Shown piece by piece: positions 1 to 10,165 of a DNA stretch of 64,000 bases. A model generated the notes under the pieces. That model saw nothing but the letters and a program-made list of their open reading frames with translations. It was not told the DNA's origin and ran no database searches. Position 1 is the first letter of the stretch. Each line of letters opens with the position of its first letter. The translations under genes and the position numbers were made by a program. Source of the stretch: Nephrocerus scutellatus (lineage: Eukaryota > Arthropoda > Insecta > Diptera > Pipunculidae); the NCBI GenBank assembly GCA_947095585.1, contig OX352766.1, positions 18,900,939 to 18,964,938 on the forward strand, given 5' to 3'.

Positions 1-978
1 CACAACCGCCGAGCTCCTGTGTTAGCACTGCTCCTATGCCATGGTCACTGGCGTCTGTTTGGAGTGAGAACTTTTGTGAGAAGTCGGGGCACGCGAGAAT
101 TGGGGCTTCTGTCAGCTTGGCCTTTAGCTGTTGGAACGCTGCTTGATGCTCTTCGGTTCATCTCCAGTGCTTGCCCTTTTTAAGCAGGGCCGTCAGTGGT
201 CGTGTGGTCTCCGAAAAATCATGTACGAAACGGTGGTACCATGATGCGATACCCAAGTATCTTCGTAGCTCTCGTACGTTCCGTGGTGGCTGTAATTCCT
301 TGACGGCGGCGACTTTCTCCGGGTCGGTGTGGATGCCCTGGCTGCTGACTACATGTCCCAAATACCTTAGTTCTGTCTTACAGAATTCGCACTTCTCTGG
401 GTTTATTTTCAAGTTGGCCGCCTGTAGTCGTCTGAAAACTTTGCGCAAATTCTCTAGGTGTTCCTCGAATGTTTTCCCGATGATGATGATATCGTCGAGG
501 TATGCGAATGCGTGCGGTTCCATCTCCGGACCGATGACCCGATCGAGTGCTCGTTGGAATGTAGCCGGCGCAGAGTGCAACCCAAAAGGCATCACACGCC
601 ATTGAAACAGGCCGTGCCCTGGAACCGTGAAAGCGGTGTACTTCCTGCTGTGCTTTCCATGGGTATCTGCCGATACCCGTTTCTTAGATCTAGGCTACTT
701 ATGAACTTAGCTCCTCGTAGCCGTTCCAGGATGTGCTGAATTCGTGGCAGTTGATATGCGTCAGGTATAGATCACGTGTTAAGCTCGCGGTAGTCCACGC
801 AGAATCTCCATTTTCCTGTTTTCTTCCTTACGAGGACTATTGGTGCACTGTACGGACTGTGCGAGGGTTCGATACAGCCTTTTGCTAATAGTTCGTCTAT
901 TTCCGTATTTATTATTTCTTGCATTGCGGGGTTGCGAGGAAAGTATCGCTGTTTGATTGGCCGCTCATCGTACATCAC
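1..978 (-). pseudogene. pol: Gypsy element A pol: reverse transcriptase and start of RNase H
   Basis: Minus-strand pol of a Ty3/gypsy retrotransposon, cut by the left window edge. Open pieces at 978-772 (RT fingers, CVDYRELNT-type motif) and 595-158 (RT palm, MPFGLHSAPATFQR, then the catalytic YLDD box) are in one order. RNase H begins at about 60-1 with TDASDHGIGAVL. Between 772 and 595 the LDLRNGYRQIPM palm region is readable only across shifted frames. At 158 a Trp codon of the tether region has become TGA. The gene is therefore dead as written. It lies downstream of the gag and protease pieces of the same element. RNase H completion, integrase and the 3' LTR lie outside the window. Confidence 0.85.
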
Positions 979-1023
979 GATCTTGTGCTCCGTGATGTTT
1001 GAAACTGCTGGTAGTTCGTCAAA

Positions 1024-1566
1024 TCAATGGAACTCATCTTTGAGAAAAGCTGAGAGCCTTTCCTGCTCCGTTGGTGTTCCTGTCTGCACCGTAATGCCTC
1101 GAAGTGTTCCGCACTGTTGTTCCACTTTCTCCTGGAGCTGGAGTGTTTGACCACCACAGCTTAATTTGGCTTTTATCTTCGCCAAGAAGTCAAGTCCTAG
1201 GACGATAGCATCCAGGAGAATTAAAAATTCGAGTTTAGTGTGTTCGGTTCCCATTTGTACATCCAATTTTATCGCCTCTTGAATCAGTCGGGACGTGCCT
1301 TCAGCCATCCTAACCATTGTGTTGACAGATATACTATTTGACACACTCCTCCTGCCCTCTGCGTACTGCTTGCTCACGAAACTCTTGGTAGCACCAGTAT
1401 CGATCGTGGCCTTGACGATTTCTTTTCCTAGAGTAATGGTGGCGTAGATTCGAGTTGTGTCAAAATGTAGAAAATTTAGTGGGTTCGAGGTGCATTCCTC
1501 TGGGGCTCCGCCGCACCTCTGCTTCATAGGTCCCCCCGGACGTTTCTCCCTTGTTTTCGACAACAT
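1024..1566 (-). CDS. Gypsy element A aspartic protease region
   Basis: Open frame of 180 codons. A retropepsin-like core is visible: a beta strand with IYATITLGKEIVKATIDTG, where the DTGA catalytic triad is intact, then the ILLDAIVLGLDFL segment, which resembles the ILGxDFL motif of retroviral proteases. It sits between the zinc-knuckle part of gag (overlap at 1524-1566) and RT, the usual Gag-PR-RT order. The first ~30 residues may belong to the upstream frame. The role would be Gag-Pol polyprotein cleavage in the virus-like particle. Family assignment is solid; the exact start is not. Confidence 0.75.
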   Translation of the reverse strand: MLSKTREKRPGGPMKQRCGGAPEECTSNPLNFLHFDTTRIYATITLGKEIVKATIDTGATKSFVSKQYAEGRRSVSNSISVNTMVRMAEGTSRLIQEAIKLDVQMGTEHTKLEFLILLDAIVLGLDFLAKIKAKLSCGGQTLQLQEKVEQQCGTLRGITVQTGTPTEQERLSAFLKDEFH

Positions 1567-2567
1567 TCTGTCGTTCTTGTATTCCGGCGGCCGCAGTCAC
1601 AGCAGAACAAAATTTGTGGATTTCGACAATCGCGTCTTATGTGTCCGTCCTGACCACATCGCATGCAGGCTGTTTTTACGTTTATTAGGCCGTCGATGTC
1701 GCGTGCAATCATACAATTCTTTTCTACCTGTTTTGGTCGGGTGTTGGGTCTATTTGGCACCGGAGTTCCAGCTATTCCCTCAAAATCGTCCGCTAGTTCG
1801 ATAAGATCGTTTAAGTTCTCGAAGTCCTTCCGTTTAATATAATATTGGTACTCCTAGCGGCAATTCCTGGAGATTCTTTCCACTTGTTGTACCGTTGAAT
1901 ATCCTGCGTGTCTCATTAGATTTTGCATTGCTATTACAAAGTCTTTGAAGTTTTCGTGTCCTGCCTGACGTCGTTGGCGAATTTCGTCGTCCAAATGTTC
2001 CCAATACCTTTTGGGCAAAAAGAACTTCAGGAAGTCTTCCTTAAACAGCCTCCAATTCTGCCATCTCTGGTTGTTGCTTCGGAACCACATCAGTCCCCGG
2101 TCACGGAGCAATTCTGGTATGGTCCTTGGCAGCAAATCTTTGTCTATAGAATAGGCGTCGGCCAGTTCCTCATGTCTTTCGATGAACGACAGCGGGTCTT
2201 TCCATCCATCATACCGAACCGACCACTTTCTAACCTGCTCCATCACCATCACATATGATGTGCCAGGTGTTGTCATTGTTCCTCGGATCTGTGTTAACCC
2301 GTTCCCTGATGTCTTCAGTTTCTCGCCGTCTCTCGTGTCGTACAGATTAAGTAGTGCCAGTGGTGTGGGTGATGGGCTACGTTTGTGTTTCGTTTCCAAT
2401 TCTACGAGGCGGAGTTCGTCATCAGAAGTTACGTCTCGCCCCGTGATAAAAGTTGAAAACCGCTTCCTCAGTTCGTCCACTCCACCGTTTGTGTCCAGCC
2501 TAAACTCCGCCAAGTACTTCTGTAGCTCCTCTTTCGTGAGGTTGTATACCCAACCTGTCCTCACCAT
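1524..2567 (-). pseudogene. gag: Gypsy element A gag with zinc knuckles
   Basis: The first open frame (2567-1854, 237 codons) begins with a short SAP-like helical motif (LTKEELQKYLAEFRL). It then has a gag capsid region with the typical YDGWKDPLSFIERHEELADAY and LLRDRGLMWFRSNN features. A second frame (1760-1524) carries a CCHC knuckle (CMRCGQDGHIRRDC) and a second degenerate Cys-rich box. A frameshift or stop at about 1855 separates the two. The ATG at 2567 lies about 40 bases downstream of the PBS, which supports it as the natural gag start. It encodes the structural protein of the retrotransposon particle. Confidence 0.75.
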
Positions 2568-2609
2568 TGTGCCTTGTTCGTTCTCTTTGCTTGCTACTTG
2601 TTTTCCAGT

Positions 2610-2627
2610 GTCCCTGCTCGGGCGCCA
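2610..2627 (-). other. Primer-binding site of gypsy element A, tRNA-Lys type
   Basis: On the minus strand this reads TGGCGCCCGAGCAGGGAC. That differs at one position from the classic tRNA-Lys complementary PBS used by lentiviruses and, as I recall, by Osvaldo/Ulysses-type insect elements. It lies two bases inside the LTR end (…GTTACA at 2630), exactly where a PBS must be. This fixes the LTR edge and the minus-strand orientation of the element. Confidence 0.8.
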
Positions 2628-2984
2628 TTTGTAACGAGGTGTTTTCCCAGCCGGGGTATCCTCAGCGTGACCAGGGTTCTTTGTTCAAATAGGTTTTTAT
2701 TATTACAATAAAAGGTTTTTATTTAATTTAGGAACTCAGGATTTGGTGTTTATGGTTTTCTTAAAGAAGTTATAAATTTATGGTTTTTTCAGTGACTTAG
2801 TTCTAATTCTTAAGTTAGGATTCTTTAAAAATGGGTTAATGGTTATTTCAATGGCTTTATTCTAATTTTTAAGTTGTGATTCTGTTGGCTCTGCTGTCTT
2901 CGTAGCACAGTGACAAGTGTATTTCGCTTGTTACTATGGCAGAAAGTCTTAGTCTAGTTCTGAGCAATGGCAAGGATACTACGC

Positions 2985-3565
2985 TTGTGCACTCTAACAG
3001 AATGTCTATGTCCAGTGTTCCTGAGCAGTGACAAAGGTACTCCGCTTGTGCACTGTGACAGAATAGTCCCAGTCCAGTCTTCTGAGCAGTGACGAAGATG
3101 CTTCGCTCGTGCACTGTAACAGAGTGTCTATGTCCAGTGTTCCTGAGCAGTGACAAAGGTACTCCGCTTGTGCACTGTGACAGAATAGTCCCAGTCCAGT
3201 CTTCTGAGCAGTGACGAAGATGCTTCGCTCGTGTACTGTAACAGAGTGTCTATGTCCAGTGTTCCTGAGCAGTGACAAAGGTACTCCGCTTGTGCACTGT
3301 GACAGAATAGTCCCAGTCCAGTCTTCTGAGCAGTGACGAAGATGCTTCGCTCGTGCACTGTAACAGAGTGTCTATGTCCAGTGTTCCTGAGCAGTGACAA
3401 AGGTACTCCGCTTGTGCACTGTGACAGAATAGTCCCAGTCCAGTCTTCTGAGCAGTGACGAAGATGCTTCGCTCGTGTACTGTAACAGAGTGTCTATGTC
3501 CAGTGTTCCTGAGCAGTGACAAAGGTACTCCGCTTGTCCACTGTGACAGAATAGTCTAGGTCTAG
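2985..3565. repeat. 61 bp tandem repeats arranged as 122 bp dimers
   Basis: Two related 61 bp units alternate. One carries CTGAGCAGTGACAAAGGTAC, the other CTGAGCAGTGACGAAGATGC. Together they form a 122 bp higher-order unit repeated about four and a half times. Copies of the dimer are almost identical, while the two halves differ at roughly a quarter of positions. A degenerate half unit starts upstream at about 2895 and another closes the array near 3590. The long minus-strand open frames here arise from the repeat and are not genes. The array lies between the TATA box and the PBS, so it would be transcribed as part of the leader. Confidence 0.9.
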
Positions 3566-3657
3566 TTCTGAGCAAATGGCAAGCATACTTCGCTTGTCGA
3601 AATGCTGAACTATTCAGAAGTCAAGAAGGAAGAGACCATTTGCAGAATTTCTGCCTC

Positions 3658-3665
3658 CTTTTATA
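3658..3665 (-). promoter_or_regulatory. TATA box of gypsy element A LTR
   Basis: TATAAAAG on the minus strand, preceded by CCAC and followed by a GC-balanced stretch. It points toward the tandem repeats and gag, at the position expected for an LTR core promoter. No transcription start can be proven from sequence. Confidence 0.5.
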
Positions 3666-4200
3666 GTGGCCGAATCGGGTTAAACTGCTAAAACCGTGGG
3701 AAATCATGGCTTGCTATTTTCGCTGTTTGTGATTTCAGCTGTTTAATTACGTGCACAAAATTCTTTGTGTTGTTTGTCGCTGTTTGCGATTTCAGCTGTT
3801 CAATTGCGTGCACAAAATTCTTTGCTGGTGTGGTGGTTGTATTAGTTTATATAATGTTGACGAGCCCTCTTCTTTTGTTGCGAACGGTGCGTAGTTCGTT
3901 GAACTGGTCAGCTGGTTCGTTGACTCAGTCAGTCCTCTTGTGTTGCTAATGTACTGTATATTTCCTCTCTCTCCCCCTTTTCTATAGTCAATGATTATGC
4001 TTTACGCGGTGTTGGTTGATCTCTCGTCGCTCCTATTTCCCCACTCTTCTCGTAATGCATTTGGCTAGTTTTCATTTCGCCGCGATGGGAGTGGCTACGC
4101 GGTGTGGAGAGTTTTTCTCTATTTAATGCTGCTGGTTGGCATCGTATCAGTGATCGTCTTGCATAATTGCCTTTTCTTTTGTCAGATCAGTTTGGGGTTC

Positions 4201-5127
4201 TAATCAAGAACCACTCTCCAGATGATGATTTCAGCGACCACTTCGACCTGTTTCGTGTACTTTGCTGCAATTGAGGAGCCGTCGGCATTTCACTCTTTTG
4301 GTTGTGTGATGCTGTCGATAAAACAATTTGTATAAAGGAATGTACAGACATTTTTGGTGTGACAAGTAGGACATTCTTTCTTTATTCTCACGTATAAATA
4401 TATATTCTCTCTCAAAATAAAAAATTCAATAAAAAAAAAAAAATTTGATGTGTGGGGCAATTTTCGCTCAAAATTGTTCCTCACAAACTCAACATCAGAT
4501 TCAGACGAGTTAATAACGGAAATATACCGAATCGAACTTTTAGCGGGAGTAATGCTATTACTAATATATAGAACATTTGGCAAGCAAGACATATACTATC
4601 TCCGTTTTTGTCTTTTGGAACAGGAACTATGGTCTCTGTCCAAGCAAGAATTGTAACCGAAGTCATACTCAATGACATGTTCTTGTGTAAAAAGCGTTAG
4701 GATTTCAGTACAATAGTCTATTTGAGCATGATGATCGTCGAGAAATTATTGCCAATTATACCATATTTATATTTATGGGAAAATTTTTATCTACTACGTG
4801 GAATGGATAAGAGATTGAGACATGTTGAGGCAAAGTTATCTTAATAAAGACTACACCTTTAGTGTGTATTACTGAATTTGTTATTCCGGATAAGGAGTGT
4901 ATTATGTTAAAGTCAATTGTTATGTTAGACTTTATTTTATCAGATTTTATGACAAATTTCACTACCCCCATCGATAAGAAATTTGGATGAGTTAGGATTA
5001 ATTGTGGATTCAGAGGATATCACGATTGAGTCTACACGAAATTTTTTATTATTATTATTGAATAGAACTTGTATTTGATAATTTCTTGATGGAATTGAAT
5101 CTTGACTGGAAGATGGATAAAAGTGAT
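4201..5127. other. AT-rich intergenic DNA, no gene seen
   Basis: The open frames here are short, low-complexity and unlike any family I recognise. It contains an A-run at about 4430-4442 and ATT microsatellite-like sequence at about 5050. Part of it may still belong to the outer LTR of gypsy element A. It ends at GTGAT (5123-5127), the left target-site duplication of BEL element 1. Confidence 0.5.
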
Positions 5128-5137
5128 TGTTTGATTG

Positions 5138-5301
5138 TGTGGTGTCTTTAGTAACAAGGTTTAATCTTTATTGAGGTTAAAATTACATGTGTGAAGTGTG
5201 ATGCGAACTCAGCGGAGAGATCTCAAAAGACAGGAGAATTATCGGATCTGTTCAATAATACGAATTTAACAATTGCTATGTTCAATACTACAAATACTAC
5301 A
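5138..5301 (-). repeat. 3' LTR of gypsy B
   Basis: 164 bp direct repeat of 12959-13122, TG…CA bounded. The flanking polypurine tract lies at its inner side (5302-5311). One substitution (AATTTAACA versus AATTTTACA) separates the two LTRs, suggesting a young insertion. Confidence 0.92.
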
Positions 5302-5451
5302 ATATCCCCCGTAGTTCGCATTACACACCTTTTAAATTACTATATATATAAGGAATTACAATATTTGATATTTTACTTATTAGGACACTACATAATATAT
5401 CTTAGCATAGTGCCATAATATAAGTTTTGAATATGTATGTTTGACATTGAT

Positions 5452-5767
5452 TCAAATATGTAATTTAACATTTCTTCTTCTTAAATTGTAAGAGTGCGTT
5501 GGAGACTGAGTCTTTTCGATTCTATTTTCGTTACTATGAAGAGATTGAGTTTTAGGTTCGACGTTGCTATGAGTTTCCTCATCCACAGCCTCCGACGGTG
5601 TTATTGTTACGTCAGAAGATTGTGACTGCTCGCTCTGACTTGTTTCGCCAGAAGTCTTAGACGACTCTGCATGGGAAATCGCTGTATTTGGCAGCGGAAT
5701 ATTCTGATCCAAATCAAATAGTTGGTTAGGATTATCATGCTTAATACTTTTTCGATCTCTTTTTAGT
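5452..5767 (-). pseudogene. pol: Gypsy B pol C-terminal tail
   Basis: Open frame whose last residues (SYNLRRRNVKLHI) form the basic tail often found at the end of gypsy Pol, after the integrase GPY/F domain. Upstream it is Ser/Thr/Glu-rich. It is separated from the rest of integrase (ending near 9145) only by the LINE insertion. At the junction the bases CAGTT occur on both sides as the TSD, and the reading frame rejoins when the insertion is removed. It ends 150 bases before the 3' LTR. Confidence 0.7.
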
Positions 5768-5929
5768 AACTGATTTATTTGTTTGTTTGTTTGTTTATTT
5801 GTAATTCTTATACACAGTAAGATAAAATATCTTATAATTTAGTGACAAGCTTAATTAATATTGTGTGAGAAGACAAACTCATCAGTTATAATTAACAATA
5901 GAGAATAGAGTAAAGAGAAACATAGCAAA

Positions 5930-8214
5930 AAAAGAGTAGGGTATGCTGTGTCGAAGACACGGCCGTGGGTTTTGAGCGTGACAACGTCTGTCCGGGACGA
6001 AGAAAAGAAAACAAAGATCTTGTTGTCTGTGGGACATAAACACGGAGGTATATATTAAAATTTTTTTCTATACTAAATACAAGTCCTACAACTTGCACCG
6101 TAGCTTATCACATACATCATCATCACATTTCATTATATATAAATTATTTATAAGCGAATTTTAATGTTCATAACCACTAACTGTGAAGTGGCTGCATATT
6201 GCATATCACTGCCCAAACAGAGTAATCAGCTTTTGGTTTTAACTCATAAAAAAATTTGAGTTGTTTTAAATTAATTTTGAAGAGAAGAGAAGTGAGCAGC
6301 ACTTACCAATGCATCGAAATGGTATGCTAAGAACGTCGCTTTAAAACATGCAGGCGTGATTAAAGTTCTTTTGCATGGTTCTCTCCCTTCTGTAATAGAT
6401 CAAAGAGTTATTCAATTTATAAAAAAATTGAGTAATTTTAAAATAAATTTTAAGAGAAATGAAATTGAAAAGAGAAGAATTTCGCTTTGATACATGCAGG
6501 CGTGATTAAATTTCTTTTGCATAGTTCTCTCTCTTCTGTAATTGATCGAAGAGTTATTTACTCTAGTTACTGTAAACATGACTAAGAATAAGATAAGCGA
6601 AAAGAACAGGAAATAGTTGCAAGGAAGTTGCAGGTTTTCATTGTAACATGGATCTTTTTTGAAACTTATGGTAGTTTTGTTTTTCTGAACGTCATGAGAG
6701 CACTGCTACGAGCAGAGCAGAGGACCGATAGAAAATGAACAGAGACTATACTATCACTACGGCTGCGGTAAAGAATTAAGGAGTTACGCAGCTTGTGCTG
6801 CACAAAAAATGGCAGGCAGTCGGTATGCACGAAATTGCGGCTATATTTTGAACCGACTTACAGTCTGCTTGTAGGGCAACAATTTGACATTTACATTTTG
6901 CTATTTGCATCCCATTTTAAGTAGCTGCGTAAACTGCACAGTCGTTTTTTCTTTAAAGCATTGGCTGAAAACTGAATTTTTGACCAACATGCAGCATAAA
7001 CTGCGCAGCGGCTGAATTCATGACCGCAGCGGCTGAATTCTCAACCGCAGCCTACTGCATATGTTTGTTTCGTTCTGCTCTGCTTGATTGTATGTTATTG
7101 AAACCACATACATGATCATCAATCACATCACATACAACAGAATAAATAATTTATAAGCTGATTTAAATGTTCATAACCACTAACTGTGAAGTTGCTGCAT
7201 ATTACATATTACTGCCCAAACACAGTAATGCAGCTTTTAATTTACACTCATAAAAAATTTGAGTAGTTTTAAATTAAATTAGAAGAGAAAAGTAGTGAGT
7301 ACTGAGTAGTGCTGCCCATGCTTCGAAATGGTATGGTAAGATTGTTGCTTTCAAACATGCAGGCCAATTATTTCTCATTAAATTTCTTTTGCATTGTTCT
7401 CTTATTTCTGTAACTCACAGTAGCATTGTTTTCTGTTACACGAACAAACACGAGAGCACTCACTCACAATGTTGATAGAAAGAGCAGAGCAGAGCACTGA
7501 TAGGAAAATGAACAGAGACTATACTATCACTGCGGCTGCGGTAAAGAATTAAGTAGCTTCGCAGCTTGTGCTGCACAAAAAAAATCCCAGACCCTATTGG
7601 CCAGATCCTAGAATTTCCATAGAAACAAGTCTTATAGTCACATATTAGTCCTACATTCCGAGTTTCATACGAATCCCCTGAGAAATGGCTTGGTTCAAAA
7701 ATCCCAGACCCTATCGGCCAGATCCTAGAATTTCCTTAGGAACAAGTCTTATAGTCACATATTAGTCCTACATTCCGAATTTCATACGAATCCCTTAGAA
7801 ATGGCTTGGTTCCAAAAATCCCAGACCCTATTGGCCAGATCGTAGAATTTCCATAGAAACAAGTCTCATATGTAGTCACATATTAGTCCTACATTCCGAG
7901 TTTTATACGAATCCCTTAAAAAATGGCTTGGTTCCAAAATTCCCAGACCCTATTGGCCAGTTCCTAGAATTTCCATAGGAACAAGTCTTATAGTCACATA
8001 TTAGTCCTACATTCCGAATTTCATGCGAATCGCTTAATAAATTGCTTTGCTCAAAAACTCTAGTTCCTCATGACCAAATCCCATTGGATATTAAAAAACG
8101 TTACTTAACATCTGTTAAAAACGTAACTTAACATCTGTTAAATAGTGACATTTAACATTTGAGTTTTTGAACATGTACCCCCTTAAACCTTGGAGTGAGA
8201 CGTTGTCACGTCAA
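5930..8214 (-). mobile_element. Helentron/DINE-like non-autonomous element, copy 1
   Basis: It has the plan described for Helentron-associated elements. An 11 bp sub-terminal inverted repeat GTGACAACGTC lies near one end (reverse complement at 8199-8209) and again near the other (5978-5988). A perfect GTGTCTTCGACAC hairpin (5948-5960) lies just beyond the second. An internal minisatellite occupies about 7580-8050. Copy 2 at 32773-33560 is in opposite orientation and shares both termini, which sets the borders to within a few bases. Within copy 1 the block 6140-6570 is repeated, diverged, at 7150-7570. No protein is encoded. Class assignment is inferred from structure only. Confidence 0.6.
7580..8050. 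repeat. Minisatellite of 117-122 bp units inside the Helentron-like element
   Basis: Four tandem copies begin with TCCCAGACCCTATTGGCCAG-like sequence near 7584, 7702, 7819 and 7940. Each ends in GAAATGGCTTGGTTC. The same unit, in opposite orientation and with a 118 bp period, occurs in copy 2 at about 32940-33250, so the minisatellite belongs to the element family. Confidence 0.85.
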
Positions 8215-8303
8215 AACAAAAGAGGAAGAGAAAAGGAAAAGAAAAAAAGAAAAGAGAAAGAGAAAGAAAAAGAATAAAATAAAACAAACTCACAAGTAGT
8301 TGA

Positions 8304-9139
8304 TTAATGATTATTTATACTCGTAGATAGATAGTTTCTCAATTGAGTTTTAAATATTGCCATATTATTCGTTCTTATAATGTGGCGTGGCAAGGTGTTC
8401 CACAAGCGAGTTGAATTTATAAAAAATTGATGTTCAGATGTCGTAGATGAGAAACGGGGAAGGATTAGTTGGCTTGATCTGTTTGAAGAAGCCAATATAA
8501 TTTTATCATAAAGATATGAGGGTTGGTGAGTAAGCAGGATATCCGTAAAAAGGCTAAGCGTACGATATTTTAGAAGACTATCGAGCGTCATGCCGTAGAG
8601 ACGAGAGGTATAATTAGATACGTGATCAAATCGTCGTAAACCAAAAACATATCTAACTATGGCATTAAAAGCAACATTTAGTTTCCTCTTAGATACGTAG
8701 CAGCAATTACAGAAAATTTCGCAACCATATGTCAGGACTGGTACAGCTAATGTTTTTGCCAGTAAAATTCTAGTTTTGAAGGGAGTGAAAGAACGTGTAG
8801 CCCACAAAGTACGAAGCACACCATAGGTCTTTCCCACTGCTATATTAATGTGAGTGTCCCATGCCAAGTCACGACTAAAGGTCATCCCAAGGTTTTTAAC
8901 ATTTTCAACATAGTCTATAGGGGTGTTATTTAATGTGATTACAGGAAAATATGATAGGTCCAAGTGCTGCTTAGAGATGACTATGCATTTAGATTTTTTA
9001 GCATTTAGCATTAGACCATTACGATTTGACCATAGCGCTATCCTTGATAGATCCTCATTTAAACAACTCACAGTATGCTCGATTAAGCCCAGCGGACAAC
9101 TAAGTACGAGCTGAGTATCATCTGCATACATATGAAGTG
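8304..9139 (-). pseudogene. LINE reverse transcriptase C-terminal fragment
   Basis: The frame begins at the catalytic box (SSLHMYADDTQLVLS). It continues through RT thumb motifs typical of Jockey/CR1-group LINEs: LWSNRNGLMLNAKKSKC, LGMTFSRDLAWDTHI and the C-terminal FFINSTRLWNTLPRHI. About 275 residues are uninterrupted to the stop at 8304. Everything before the YADD box, including the endonuclease and fingers, is missing, as expected for 5' truncation during target-primed reverse transcription. The body is unbroken, so decay is modest. Clade assignment beyond Jockey/CR1-like is not possible from reading alone. Confidence 0.85.
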
Positions 9140-9144
9140 AACTG

Positions 9145-10150
9145 TGCCTTACAATTTACATGATTTACATGTCGTTTCCAGATAATATGTTCATTCTTAA
9201 CTAGTTTAACAAAATAATACTGTCTTCCTAATATTTTTGATACAATAGCCTTTATCCACGAAACCTTCCCCGCCACCGAATAATCTTTAGCTAGTACAGA
9301 GTCGTTGACTTTAAAGCTCCTCTGAGATTTCCCTCTGTAAGAGCATTTTTGTTTTTTCTGCATTATTTCAACATGGTTTTTAACAACTGATTCCGTTTGT
9401 TTATTAAAAAATTTTGATTTTTAAATGGGTTTAAAAGGTCTAAGTTCGTTTTTAAATCTCGTTTAAACATTAATTGGGCTGGGGAAAGTCCCGTTGTGCA
9501 ATGAATTGTGTTTCGATAGTCCAGAAGAAAGTTTGACAGACACATTTGTATATCGTTTTCCGAATGTTTTTCATGCAGCGCACGCTTAAGCGCTAGCTTA
9601 ACACTTTTGACCGCGTTTTCTGCCTGTCCGTTGCTAGCCGGATTTCCAACTGGTGACGTTTTATGAACAATACCATTGGAATCCATAAAGTTTCTAAATT
9701 CGCGCGAAACAAAAGATGTTCCGTTGTCACTCACAACCTCGTCCGGCAAACCGAACCTTGCAAAAATAGTTGAAAGTGCTTGAATAGTACGACTGCTGGA
9801 TATTGACGTGTCCACTTGCTGTGAGCATCTACTATAACTAAAAATTGCTTTTTAAGAAGTGGACCCATAAAATCTACATGAATGCGTGACCACACTTTTA
9901 AAGGCCATTCCCAACTAATTAAGTGGTTATTTGGCGGACTTCCCTTATACTCTAAACAACTGTCACAATACGCAGCGGTTTTTTCAATGTCTGAGGTAAT
10001 AGCTGGCCACCAACAGTATGATCTAGCTATATTTTTCATTTTTACTATTCCAAGGTGCGAACGATGTATTTCGCTCAGTACTGTATTCCTTAAGGATTGT
10101 GGAACAACTAAACGAATTCCCCAGAAAATGCAGTTAGACTCTACCGACAA
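9145..10150 (-). pseudogene. pol: Gypsy B integrase
   Basis: Minus-strand pieces 10150-9731, 9815-9363 and 9363-9118 give an integrase in order. The HHCC zinc domain is HRSHLGIVKMKNIARSYCWWP … CDSCLEYKG. The catalytic core has DFMGP and VSDNGTSFVS with an Asp in each. The Glu lies in PASNGQAENAVKSVK. A chromobinding-type C-terminal barrel follows (VLAKDYS … YYFVKL). A frameshift at about 9800 and a stop at 9363 break it. The last readable gypsy codons abut the LINE at 9144, and the tail resumes at 5767. Confidence 0.85.
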
Positions 10151-10165
10151 CTCACTTTTCTTGAG

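Larger units (their letters stand above)
2630..4200 (-). repeat. 5' LTR of gypsy element A (outer border unresolved)
   Basis: The inner edge is fixed at 2630 by the PBS; in plus orientation the LTR begins TGTAACGAGG. The region contains an AT-rich stretch with AATAAA-type signals on the minus strand (about 2695-2740), the 61/122 bp tandem array (2985-3565) and a TATA box at 3658-3665. Only one LTR is in the window, so the outer border cannot be set by comparison; 4200 is a guess. A 1.2-1.6 kb LTR would fit an Osvaldo-like lineage (inference). Confidence 0.5.
5773..9139 (-). mobile_element. 5'-truncated LINE inserted in gypsy B
   Basis: The insertion is bounded by AACTG at 5768-5772 and 9140-9144 (plus strand), a 5 bp TSD. 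The 5' end is truncated inside the RT domain. The 3' end at 5773 is a short ATTT/GTTT-type tandem tail (5773-5803; AAAC-rich on the minus strand), as in LINEs that end in microsatellites instead of poly(A). The 3' UTR is interrupted by a Helentron-like element (about 5930-8214). A pyrimidine-rich stretch on the minus strand (8215-8290) follows the stop codon. Confidence 0.8.

Noticed and set aside
171..739. Plus-strand ORFs over the gypsy A pol
   Set aside because: Antisense shadows of the RT reading frame.
2869..3575. Several 67-95 codon minus-strand open frames with repeated protein sequence
   Set aside because: They are translations of the 122 bp tandem repeat, shifted by one period each, and have no gene context.
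5930..8214. Simple TIR transposon (MITE) with GTGACAACGTC ends
   Set aside because: Homology between the two copies continues past the inverted repeat on the hairpin side, so the repeat is sub-terminal.
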